Source: IMCC26256 sp046081705
GTDB taxonomy: Bacteria > Actinomycetota > Acidimicrobiia > IMCC26256
Assembly: GCA_046081705.1 (NCBI GenBank)
Contig: JBJTWK010000021.1
Coordinates: 40,230 to 104,229 of the forward strand
Length of the DNA stretch: 64,000 nt
Direction of reading: 5' to 3'
Below, piece after piece: positions 40,474 through 48,615 of the stretch. A program made the position numbers and the translations under genes. Below the pieces are notes generated by a model. It was given only the letters and a program-made list of their open reading frames with translations. It ran no database searches and was not told the DNA's origin. Numbering within the stretch: position 1 is the stretch's first letter; the number at the start of each line of letters is the position of its first letter.

Positions 40474-41373
40474 ATGTCGGGGGGGATCACGGTCACGTTC
40501 CACGGCGTGCGCGGCTCGACGCCGTGCGACGACCCGGGCCTCGCGCGCTACGGCGGGAACACGTCGTGCGTCGTGCTCGACGCGCCCGAGCACGATCCGA
40601 TCGTGCTCGACCTCGGTACGGGCCTCCGGTCGTACGGGGCCGAACTCGTGGCCGAGGGTCGGGGTGACACCTGGCGCGGGCACGTGCTGCTGAGCCACCT
40701 CCACTGGGATCACGTGCAGGGCCTGCCGTTCTTCACGCCGCTCCACCGGGCGGGGAGCAGCATGGACGTCCACGGGCCGGCGCACCCCGAGGGTCCGCTC
40801 GGCGCGGTGTTCGAGCGGTTCATGGGGCCACCCTTCTTCCCGATCCGTCCGTCCGATCTCCCGGCTGCGATCACCTTCCACGACGTCGCGCCGGGCCCGT
40901 TCGCCCTCGGTGACGCGAAGGTGGTTGCGACCCCCGTCCGGCACACCGGCCCGACGCTCGGCTTCCGGGTCGAACTCGCGGACGTGGTGATCGCGTACAT
41001 CCCGGATCACGGTCCCGGCTGCTCGACCGAGCACGCCGACGATCACGTCCCGGCGGACGTCATCGATCTGTGCGCCGGCGCGGACCTGCTCATCCACGAC
41101 GCGCAGCACACGGCTGCTGAGTATCCGGCGAAGCGGCACTGGGGCCACAGCACGATCGACTACGCGGTCGAGGTCGCGTGTCGTTCGGGCGTGCGGGCCC
41201 TCGCCCTCTTCCACCACGACCCGACCCACTGCGATGGGAGCGTCGATCGCAACGAGGCCCACGCGCGGGAACTGGTCGCCGCGGCCGGGGACCCGTGCAC
41301 GGTCGTCGCGGCGCGGGAGGGTCTGCGGCTCGCGCTGACGCCTCGCGGCGGCATCGCCGACGTGCTGCGATGA
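40474..41373 (+). CDS. Metallo-beta-lactamase-fold hydrolase, RNase Z/PhnP-like
   Basis: A 299-residue protein opening TVTFHGVRGSTPCDDPGLARYGGNTSCVVLD, the hallmark of the GVRGS-P---RYGGNTSC group. Zinc ligands are visible in LSHLHWDHVQGL (HxHxDH), VRHTGPTLGF, IPDHGPG and FHHDPTHCD. The group includes cyclic phosphodiesterases and RNase Z relatives; the exact substrate is not known. The stop overlaps the flavin reductase ATG (ATGA), so they are one operon. Confidence 0.83.
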   Translation: MSGGITVTFHGVRGSTPCDDPGLARYGGNTSCVVLDAPEHDPIVLDLGTGLRSYGAELVAEGRGDTWRGHVLLSHLHWDHVQGLPFFTPLHRAGSSMDVHGPAHPEGPLGAVFERFMGPPFFPIRPSDLPAAITFHDVAPGPFALGDAKVVATPVRHTGPTLGFRVELADVVIAYIPDHGPGCSTEHADDHVPADVIDLCAGADLLIHDAQHTAAEYPAKRHWGHSTIDYAVEVACRSGVRALALFHHDPTHCDGSVDRNEAHARELVAAAGDPCTVVAAREGLRLALTPRGGIADVLR

Positions 41374-41873
41374 CCGACCGCGCCGACGACCACGTCCTCG
41401 GGCCGGAGGCGCCCTCGTTCCGGGAGGTGCTCGGTCGGTTCGCGACGGGCATCACGATCGTGACCGCGATGGACGGCGACGAGCCCGTCGGCCTGGCGGC
41501 GAACTCGTTCACGTCGGTGTCGCTCGATCCGCCGCTCGTGCTGTTCTGCCCGGCCAAGACCTCGGGCTCGTGGCCGCGCATCGAGCGGGCGGGTCGCTTC
41601 GCCGTGAACATCCTCGACGACTCCCAGGAGGACGTCTGTCGGATCTTCGCGACCCCGGGGGAGGACCGGTTCGGGCGGGTGGCCTGGCACCGATCCCCGA
41701 ACGGGTCCCCGCTCCTCGATCAGGTGCACGCGTTCCTCGACTGCACCATCTGGGCGGTCCACGATGCAGGTGACCACATGGTGGTCATCGGCGAGGTGCA
41801 GGACCTCGGCGTCGACGATCAGGCGGGCCCGCTCCTGTACTACCGCGGCCGCTACGCCCGCCTCACCGACTGA
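41370..41873 (+). CDS. Flavin reductase-like FMN-binding protein
   Basis: A 167-residue split-barrel flavin reductase. FREVLGRFATGITIVTAMDGDEPVGLAANSFTSVSLDPPLVLFCPAKTSGSWPRI is the standard pattern, with FMN contacts in the SFTSVSLDPP loop. FAVNILDDSQEDVCRIFA and VVIGEVQDL complete it. It reduces FMN or FAD with NAD(P)H, often to supply a monooxygenase, but no monooxygenase lies beside it. Translationally coupled to the metallo-hydrolase gene. Confidence 0.86.
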   Translation: MTDRADDHVLGPEAPSFREVLGRFATGITIVTAMDGDEPVGLAANSFTSVSLDPPLVLFCPAKTSGSWPRIERAGRFAVNILDDSQEDVCRIFATPGEDRFGRVAWHRSPNGSPLLDQVHAFLDCTIWAVHDAGDHMVVIGEVQDLGVDDQAGPLLYYRGRYARLTD

Positions 41874-41941
41874 CCTGATCCCGGCCCCGCCGGGCGCGCG
41901 GCCCCCGTCGGCCCCCGGTGCACCCGGGGCGGTCGACGCCC

Positions 41942-41963
41942 GGGGATCACCGGTCGGATCCCC
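41942..41963 (+). terminator. Hairpin between the flavin reductase and FtsH-like genes
   Basis: Arms GGGGATC / GATCCCC with an 8-base loop, about 70 bases after the flavin reductase stop. The rest of the 183-base gap is GC-rich; no clear -10 is seen for the next gene. Confidence 0.35.
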
Positions 41964-42056
41964 TACAGGTCCCCTCCCGGGGCGCCGATACCGCTCCCGT
42001 CGAGGGACCGTCCGCGTGCACGACGCGGCCCAGCCGGGGGAGGTGACGCGCCGATC

Positions 42057-43874
42057 ATGGAGGACCTGAGCCTGCTGGGCGGTCACGCCGTCCTGCGCGG
42101 CGTCGCCGACGTCTCTGCCCACCGCGAGGCGTTCCGCCGTCGCCGACTCCGCGACATCGCGATCGTCCTCGGCATTGTCGCCGCGGTGCTGCTCTGGGGC
42201 CTGGTGTCCGGCGACCCGTTCACGCTCGGGTGGCCGGACATCGAGCTGTCGCCCGAGATGCAGCAACTCGTGCCGGGCGTGATCCTCATCCTCGTCCTGA
42301 GCCTCGTGCTCATCATCCCGTTGGCCACCGCGGGGCGGTCACCGCACGTGATGTATCGACCGAGCGAGATCCCCGTCACGCTCGACGACGTCGTCGGCCT
42401 CGGCGCGGTGCGGGAGGAGGTCGTCAAGACGCTCAACCTCTTCCTCGCGTTCCGCACGTTCCGCGACCGCATGGGTGGCAACCCGCGCCGGGCGATCCTG
42501 TTCGAGGGACCGCCGGGTACCGGCAAGACCTACATGGCGAAGGCGATGGCCCGTGAGGCCGGTGTGCCGTTCCTCTTCGTCTCGGCGAGCGCGTTCCAGT
42601 CGATGTACTACGGCCAGACGAACCGGAAGATCCGGTCGTTCTTCCGGAAGTTGCGCGCGACCGCCCGTCGTGAGGGCGGGGCGATCGGGTTCATCGAGGA
42701 GATCGATGCGATCGCAGCGGCCCGGAGCGGCATGCGCTCGCGCTCGACTGGGGGCGGCGCGGGGGTCGAACGTTCGACCATGTCCGAGGGCATCAGCGGC
42801 GTCGTCAACGAACTCCTCGTCCAGATGCAGTCGTTCGACGAGCCCACGCTGGGGAGTCGGCTGCGCGGTGGACTCGTCGACGCGGTCAATCGGTTCCTGC
42901 CCGACGCACGCCAACTCTCCAAGCGACCGCCGACGGCCTCGAACATCCTCGTGATCGGGGCCACCAACCGGAGCGCCGACCTCGACCCGGCGCTGCTGCG
43001 CCCGGGGCGGTTCGACCGCTCGATCGCGTTCGACCTCCCGAGCCGCTCCGGACGCCGCGAGATCATCGACTACTACCTGCACAAGAAGGCCCACGTCCCC
43101 GAACTCGATCGCGACGACCGGCGCGACCAGCTCGCGGCCATCACCCTCGGGTACTCCCCGGTGATGATCGAGCACCTCTTCGACGAGGCGCTCGTCTGGG
43201 CGCTGCGGGATGGGCGGGAGTCCATGGACTGGACCGACGTCCACCAGGCGAAGATGACCGAGGAGATCGGGCTCAAGCAGCCGGTCGAGTACACGGAGGA
43301 CGAGCGCCGCACGATCGCGACGCACGAGTCCGGCCACGCGGTGGTGGCGTACCTCGTCGGCGTGGGTCGCAAGCTCGAGGTCCTCTCGATCGTGAAGCGC
43401 AAGGATGCCCTGGGCCTCCTCGCCCACTCGGACACCGAGGAGCGCTACACCCGCACCCGCACCGAACTCATTGCGGCGATCCAGATCTCGTTCGGCGGCA
43501 TGACCGCCGAGGAGTTGTTCTTCGGCGAGGCCGGCACGGGACCGGGCGGCGACCTCGCTGCGGCCACCCGTATCGCGGCCCAGATGGTCGGGTCGTTCGG
43601 CATGGCGGGCACGCTCGTGTCGTTCGACGCGGTCGAGGCGGGTCCGGTCACCCAGGGCATCGTCGCCAAGGTCCTCGCGAACGATGACGCGCGCCGCGCG
43701 GTCGAACGCATCCTCGAGCGCGCCAAGTCGGACGTGCGCGCCCTGCTCGACGTCAACCGGGACCTCGTCGAGGCCCTGCGCGACGAACTCCTCCGCCGTG
43801 ACGAACTGGTGGGGGAGGAGATCCTCGCGGTCATCCATGCAGCGGAGACCGCCCGTCGGAAGGGGAACCCGTGA
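42057..43874 (+). CDS. FtsH-like membrane AAA+ zinc metalloprotease, divergent
   Basis: A 605-residue protein with the FtsH plan: two N-terminal membrane helices (about 33-50 and 72-92), an AAA+ domain and a protease domain. Walker A is GPPGTGKT (151-158), the second region of homology TNRSADLDPALLRPGRFDR, the zinc site HESGH (423-427) and third ligand D499 in GEAGTGPGGDLAAAT. Differences from normal FtsH are the Walker B segment GFIEEIDAIAAARSG, where the first acidic residue is Glu rather than Asp, and an extra stretch of about 30-40 residues between Walker B and sensor 1 (about 225-295). A canonical ftsH may exist elsewhere. It degrades or extracts membrane proteins; substrate unknown. Overlaps the next small gene. 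Confidence 0.85.
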   Translation: MEDLSLLGGHAVLRGVADVSAHREAFRRRRLRDIAIVLGIVAAVLLWGLVSGDPFTLGWPDIELSPEMQQLVPGVILILVLSLVLIIPLATAGRSPHVMYRPSEIPVTLDDVVGLGAVREEVVKTLNLFLAFRTFRDRMGGNPRRAILFEGPPGTGKTYMAKAMAREAGVPFLFVSASAFQSMYYGQTNRKIRSFFRKLRATARREGGAIGFIEEIDAIAAARSGMRSRSTGGGAGVERSTMSEGISGVVNELLVQMQSFDEPTLGSRLRGGLVDAVNRFLPDARQLSKRPPTASNILVIGATNRSADLDPALLRPGRFDRSIAFDLPSRSGRREIIDYYLHKKAHVPELDRDDRRDQLAAITLGYSPVMIEHLFDEALVWALRDGRESMDWTDVHQAKMTEEIGLKQPVEYTEDERRTIATHESGHAVVAYLVGVGRKLEVLSIVKRKDALGLLAHSDTEERYTRTRTELIAAIQISFGGMTAEELFFGEAGTGPGGDLAAATRIAAQMVGSFGMAGTLVSFDAVEAGPVTQGIVAKVLANDDARRAVERILERAKSDVRALLDVNRDLVEALRDELLRRDELVGEEILAVIHAAETARRKGNP

Positions 43875-44122
43875 TCACGGAACCCGCTCCCGTTACCGTC
43901 CGGTGCAGTTCGCCGGACGCCTCGTCGACGGCCTGGGCCGCGATCGAACGATCGGCCCCGGTGGTCCTCCTCGCCGACTCGAACCCCGCCGTGGCGGGTC
44001 GCATCGCCGCGGAACTCGTCGCCGCGGGCGGTCGGGTCGTCGTCATGGTCGGTTCGCCCGACGATCCGGCGGTCGCCGCGGTGCTCGAACAGTTGACGCT
44101 CGAACTGCTCGGCGTCGAGTGA
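43871..44122 (+). CDS. Small unknown protein downstream of the FtsH-like gene
   Basis: An 83-residue frame beginning GTG, overlapping the FtsH-like stop (GTGA). PVVLLADSNPAVAGRIAAELVAAGGRVVVMVGSPDDPAVAAVLEQLTLELLG reads as an alternating strand-helix unit, like half of a Rossmann-type or receiver fold. Coupling to the protease gene suggests an adaptor or regulator, but nothing in the sequence proves it. Confidence 0.5.
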   Translation: MITEPAPVTVRCSSPDASSTAWAAIERSAPVVLLADSNPAVAGRIAAELVAAGGRVVVMVGSPDDPAVAAVLEQLTLELLGVE

Positions 44123-44157
44123 CGCGACGGGCTCGGGTCCCGGGTCGGGTGCTCGGG

Positions 44158-44163
44158 TAGCCT
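44158..44163 (+). promoter_or_regulatory. -10 element TAGCCT upstream of the ABC pair
   Basis: TAGCCT gives a leader of about 40 bases with GAGGAG just before the GTG at 44211. Confidence 0.45.
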
Positions 44164-44210
44164 CGCCCGCGCGGCCCGAGCCTCCCCGACCGGGCACGCG
44201 AGGAGCCCGA

Positions 44211-45977
44211 GTGGACGCCGAACGCGAAGCACGTCGAGCCGGTTGGCGGCTCATCCGCGGCGCGACGCGGCCCCAGCGGACCTGGGTGACCGCCGGGATC
44301 GCGGCGGGCGCGGTGTGGACGGTGGCCCGGCTCGTGGTCCCCCAACTCGCGGGGATGGCGGTCGACGACGGCATCCGCAGTGACGACACGCGACGCGTGT
44401 TCGTGCTCATCGCCGTGATGCTCGCGTTCGGCGTGATGCAGGCGGCGGCGTCCGGCTTCCGGCGCTACTGCGCGTTCCGCATCGCGCTGCGGACCGAGAC
44501 GGACCTGCGCGCCCAACTGTTCGCCCACCTCCAGCGGTTGCACTTCGCCTTCCACGACGAGGCCCAGACCGGGCAACTCATGGCCCGGGCGAACTCCGAC
44601 CTGCAGCAGATCAACATGGTCGTGATCCTCATCCCGCTCACCGCGGCCAGCCTGCTGACGATGTTGGGCGTGATCGTGATCATGGTGTCCAAGAGCGTGG
44701 TGCTCGCCGTGCTCGCGCTCGGCCTCCTTCCGCTCCTCAACCGTGCGGCGACGGTGTTCTCGAAGCGGATCACCCCGGTGAACCTCGCCCTCCAGCAGGA
44801 GCTCTCCGGACTCTCGGGGGTCGTCGAGGAGTCGCTGTCGGGGATCCGGGTCATCAAGGGGTTCGGTGCCGAGCGGATGCAGCGCGCGCGGCTCGCGGTG
44901 CGCGCCGATGCGGTCTACGAGCGCTCGCTGCAGGCGGCGCGCATGCGTGCGTGGTTCATGCCCCTCATCGACCTCCTACCCACCATCTCGCTCGTCGCCA
45001 TCATCTGGTACGGCGGGCACCTCGTCCTCGACGGGCGGCTCGAGATCGGGGACATCCTCGCCTACAACCTCTACGTCGCGATGCTCATCTGGCCGCTGCG
45101 CATGGTCGGCATGCTCATCGCCCAGGCGTCGCGGGCCTCGGCCGCCGCCGGTCGCATCCACGAGGTGCTCGCGACCGACCCCGAGGTCGCCGACCCGGAG
45201 CGGCCGACCGTGCTCCCGGACGGTCCGGGCGATCTGCGGTTCGAGGGCGTGTCGTTCGCCTACTCCACGGGTCGCCAGGTGCTGGACGGCCTCGAGCTCC
45301 ACCTGCACGGCGGGGAGGCCGTGGCGATCGTGGGCGCGACGGGGAGCGGCAAGACGACGGTGGCCCGGTTGGTCCCGCGCTTCTACGACGTCACGGGCGG
45401 CCGAGTGGTGCTCGACGGTGTCGACGTGCGCGAGATCGCACTCGCGTCGTTGCGGGACGAGGTCGGGATCGTGTTCGAGGACACCTTCCTGTTCTCGGAC
45501 TCGGTGCGCCACAACATCGCCTTCTCGGATCCCGGCGCGCCGTTCGAACTCGTCGAGCGCGCAGCGCGTCTCGCCGGTGCGCACGGGTTCATCGCGGCAC
45601 TCCCGGACGGGTACGACACGGTGATCGGCGAGCACGGGTACTCGCTGTCGGGCGGGCAGCGCCAACGCATCGCAATCGCGCGTGCGGTGCTCCACGACCC
45701 GCGGGTCCTCATCCTCGACGACGCCACCTCGGCCGTCGATCCGTCGAAGGAGCACGAGATCCGGGCGGCGCTCGCCGAGGTCATGGACGGTCGGACCACG
45801 CTCATCATCGCCCACCGCCCGGCGACCATCGCGCTCGCCGACCGGGTGGTGCTCCTCGACGAGGGGCGCGCGGTCGCCTCGGGGACGCACGAGGAACTGC
45901 TCGCGGCCTCGGAGCGCTACCGCGAGGTGCTGGCGCGCATCGAGGACGACTCGGCGACCGAGGGGACCCCGGCGTGA
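44211..45977 (+). CDS. ABC exporter subunit A (degenerate ATP site)
   Basis: A 588-residue half-transporter with six membrane helices and a C-terminal ATPase. Walker A GATGSGKTT and signature YSLSGGQRQ are intact, but Walker B is VLILDDATSAVD: the catalytic Glu after the Asp is replaced by Asp. Such a change marks the non-catalytic site in heterodimeric exporters (TM287/288, BmrCD type). The partner with the good Glu is the next gene, which starts in a GTGA overlap with this stop. Likely exports drugs, lipids or peptides. Confidence 0.9.
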   Translation: MDAEREARRAGWRLIRGATRPQRTWVTAGIAAGAVWTVARLVVPQLAGMAVDDGIRSDDTRRVFVLIAVMLAFGVMQAAASGFRRYCAFRIALRTETDLRAQLFAHLQRLHFAFHDEAQTGQLMARANSDLQQINMVVILIPLTAASLLTMLGVIVIMVSKSVVLAVLALGLLPLLNRAATVFSKRITPVNLALQQELSGLSGVVEESLSGIRVIKGFGAERMQRARLAVRADAVYERSLQAARMRAWFMPLIDLLPTISLVAIIWYGGHLVLDGRLEIGDILAYNLYVAMLIWPLRMVGMLIAQASRASAAAGRIHEVLATDPEVADPERPTVLPDGPGDLRFEGVSFAYSTGRQVLDGLELHLHGGEAVAIVGATGSGKTTVARLVPRFYDVTGGRVVLDGVDVREIALASLRDEVGIVFEDTFLFSDSVRHNIAFSDPGAPFELVERAARLAGAHGFIAALPDGYDTVIGEHGYSLSGGQRQRIAIARAVLHDPRVLILDDATSAVDPSKEHEIRAALAEVMDGRTTLIIAHRPATIALADRVVLLDEGRAVASGTHEELLAASERYREVLARIEDDSATEGTPA

Positions 45978-47797
45978 GGGGCGGATGGATCGAGTCCGGG
46001 CCGCTCGACGAGGAGTCACGCATCGATCGCGCCGCGGCGAAGCGGGTCCTGCTCCGACTCGCCCGGATGCTGCGCCCGCAGCGCAACGCGGTGCTCGCGG
46101 CGACCGCGCTGCTCGTGGTGCAGACGGTCGCCCTCCTCGCCGGCCCGCTCATCGTGCGGTGGGGGGTCGACGCCGGACTCGTGGCCCGCGACGGGCGGGT
46201 CGTCAACGTCGCGGCGATCGCGTACCTCGTCGTGGCGCTCGTCGCCGCCGGGTTCGGCCGGGCCGTCATCTGGAGCGTGAGCCGGACCGGGGAGGAGTTC
46301 CTCCGCGGGCTGCGCACCCGGGTGTTCCGACACCTCACCGGCCTCGACCTCGGGTTCTTCGAGCGGGAGAAGACGGGCCGGCTCGTGGCGCGGATGACCT
46401 CGGACATCGACGCGCTCCAGGAGTTGGTCTCCCAGGGCCTCGTCATGTTCGTGCAGAACGTGCTGATCTTCGTCGGCACGCTCGTCGTGATCACCCTCCT
46501 GTCCTGGGAACTCGCGCTCTGCACGATCGTCGTCGTCCCGCCGCTCCTCGCAGCGAGCATCTGGTTCCGCAACCGTTCGAACTCCGCCTACCTCGAGGTC
46601 CGGGACTCCATCAGCAGCAACCTGTCCACGCTCCAGGAGGGGCTCGAGGGTGTGCGGGTCGTCCAGGCGTACGGCCGGGAGGGCGGCTTCATCGAGCGGT
46701 TCGAGGAGACGAACGAGGCGCAGTACGAGGCGAACATCGAGACGGTGCGCATCGCCACGCGGTACTTCCCGATCGTGGAGTTCACCGGTGTGCTCGGGAT
46801 CGCGGTCGTGGTCGGCGTGGGCGGGGTGCTCGTGCAGAACGGCGCCGTCGAGGTCGGCACCGTGCTCGCCTTCGTCCTGTACCTCAGCAACCTGTTCGAA
46901 CCCATCCAGCAGCTCAGCCAGCTCTACAACACGTTGCAGTCGGCGGGCGCGGCGCTGTCCAAGATCTTCGGTCTGCTCGACACGCCGAACTCCGTGCCCG
47001 AGCGAGCCGGCGCGGTCGACCTGCCCGATGCCGGGGCCCTCGAGGTGTCGGGGGTGACGTTCGCGTACGGCGGCGGTCCGCCGGACACCGACGGCGTCGA
47101 GCATCCGCTCGGCCCGACCGTGCTCGCCGACGTGTCGATCACGGTCGCGCCGGGGGAGCGGGTCGCACTCGTCGGACCGACGGGTGCCGGCAAATCGACC
47201 CTCGCCAAGTTGATGGCGCGCTTCTACGACCCGATCTCGGGCGACGTCGCCTACGGCGGGGTCTCACTGCGTGACGCGACGCAGGCGTCGTTGCGGGAGC
47301 GGGTCGTGGTCGTGCCCCAGGAGGGCTTCCTGTTCGCGGGCACGCTCCGGGACAACATCCGCGTGGGTGACCCGGACGCCGACGACGCGCGGGTCGACGC
47401 GGCGGTGGACGCGCTCGGGCTGCGTGCGCACTTCGAATCGCTCCCGGAGGGCCTCGACACCGAGGTCCGCGAGCGCGGCTCCCGGCTGTCGGCGGGCGAG
47501 AAGCAGCTGGTGTCCCTCGCCCGCGCCGCACTCGCCGATCCGACGGTGCTGGTCCTCGACGAGGCGACCTCGAACCTCGACCCGGGCACCGAGCTCGAGG
47601 TCGAGCGCGCGCTCGAGGCGCTGACCGCGGGGCGGACGGTCATCGTCGTGGCGCACCGACTCTCGACCGCGGCCCGTTGCGATCGGGTCGCGGTGGTCGA
47701 TGAGGGTCGGATCCTCGAACTCGGATCCCACGACGAACTCGTGGCGCGTGGCGGTCGTTACGCAGCGCTGTTCGCGGCCTGGACGCGCACGGCCTGA
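45974..47797 (+). CDS. ABC exporter subunit B (catalytic partner)
   Basis: A 607-residue half-transporter with six membrane helices and ATPase domain. Walker A GPTGAGKST, signature RLSAGEKQL (Ala for the first Gly of SGG), Walker B VLVLDEATSNLD with the catalytic Glu, H-loop VVAHRLS. The deviant signature motif pairs with the good Walker A of the partner subunit, so one consensus and one degenerate site form in the heterodimer. Insertion GGGPPDTDGVEHPLG is near the start of the ATPase domain. Its last 40 bases overlap the end of the convergent ECF S-component gene. Confidence 0.9.
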   Translation: MRGGWIESGPLDEESRIDRAAAKRVLLRLARMLRPQRNAVLAATALLVVQTVALLAGPLIVRWGVDAGLVARDGRVVNVAAIAYLVVALVAAGFGRAVIWSVSRTGEEFLRGLRTRVFRHLTGLDLGFFEREKTGRLVARMTSDIDALQELVSQGLVMFVQNVLIFVGTLVVITLLSWELALCTIVVVPPLLAASIWFRNRSNSAYLEVRDSISSNLSTLQEGLEGVRVVQAYGREGGFIERFEETNEAQYEANIETVRIATRYFPIVEFTGVLGIAVVVGVGGVLVQNGAVEVGTVLAFVLYLSNLFEPIQQLSQLYNTLQSAGAALSKIFGLLDTPNSVPERAGAVDLPDAGALEVSGVTFAYGGGPPDTDGVEHPLGPTVLADVSITVAPGERVALVGPTGAGKSTLAKLMARFYDPISGDVAYGGVSLRDATQASLRERVVVVPQEGFLFAGTLRDNIRVGDPDADDARVDAAVDALGLRAHFESLPEGLDTEVRERGSRLSAGEKQLVSLARAALADPTVLVLDEATSNLDPGTELEVERALEALTAGRTVIVVAHRLSTAARCDRVAVVDEGRILELGSHDELVARGGRYAALFAAWTRTA

Positions 47798-48615
47798 TCC
47801 GGGTCCGCGTCGAACTCGACGACCGGCTCGAGTCGGTGGGCGAAGCGTCGCAGCGTCCGCAGCACGGCCACACCCACGACGAGGATGATGAGCGCGTTGG
47901 CGAGCGCCCCGGCCGCGTCCCAGGCGAGCGACGTCGCGACGTAGAACGACCAGTAGCGGCGGAGGGTCTCGCCGAACCCGAGGCCGGGTGACCAGGAGAG
48001 CGGGCCGCCGTCCCGCTGGAACGGCCAGAACCAGAGGTTGAGGATCGCGCCGTACGCGAATCCCCACACCCACCCGTACGCGGCGAGCACGACGACCTCG
48101 ACCCACGGCCGCATACGCCGCGTCGCGAGGCCGAGGAACCCGGCACCGGCCCCCATCCACCCGAGTGCGAGCGTCTGGAACGGGAGCCACGGGCCGATCC
48201 CGCCGGTGACGATCGCGCTGACCGCCATGGAGGTCAGTCCGAGCAGGAGGCCGAAACGCGGGCCGAACGCCGCGCCGGCCAGCACGATCAGGAAGAAGAT
48301 CCCGCTGCCCCCGCCGGGGAGGTCGAGCAGGCGGAGCAGCCCGGCGCTCGCCGCGAGCACGCCGAGGATCGCGACCGTGGCGCCCTGCATCGTGCCCCGC
48401 CGGATCTCGAGCGCGAGGGCGGCGAGGACGAACACCCCGACGAGCGCGGCCACGAGCGGCGCATCCCCCGCGTGCGCGGCATCCGGGAGCGCGTCGCTGG
48501 GCAACCAGAACGGGTAGAGGAACGCGGCGGCCCCGAGGAGCGTGAGCAGCAGGTACACGAGGACCGGACGGGTCCGGGTGCCGAGGGGTGGCCGCGGTGC
48601 CGTCCCGGCGGTCAC
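47758..48615 (-). CDS. ECF transporter substrate-specificity (S) component
   Basis: A 285-residue integral membrane protein with about seven hydrophobic segments. The middle part, GIFFLIVLAGAAFGPRFGLLLGLTSMAVSAIVTGGIGPWLPFQTLALGWMGAGAGFLG, is the pattern typical of CbrT/ThiW/QueT-like S components (GP-G---G---M--S----GGIGPWLPFQ). The C-terminal part has W-rich loops (YGWVWGFAYGAILNLWFWPFQ). Overlap with the double ATPase stop (GTGA) and T-component gene shows a complete ECF module. Because a cobalamin riboswitch lies next to it, cobalamin is the most likely substrate; on sequence alone other vitamins are possible. Confidence 0.82.
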   Translation of the reverse strand: MTAGTAPRPPLGTRTRPVLVYLLLTLLGAAAFLYPFWLPSDALPDAAHAGDAPLVAALVGVFVLAALALEIRRGTMQGATVAILGVLAASAGLLRLLDLPGGGSGIFFLIVLAGAAFGPRFGLLLGLTSMAVSAIVTGGIGPWLPFQTLALGWMGAGAGFLGLATRRMRPWVEVVVLAAYGWVWGFAYGAILNLWFWPFQRDGGPLSWSPGLGFGETLRRYWSFYVATSLAWDAAGALANALIILVVGVAVLRTLRRFAHRLEPVVEFDADPDQAVRVQAANSAA

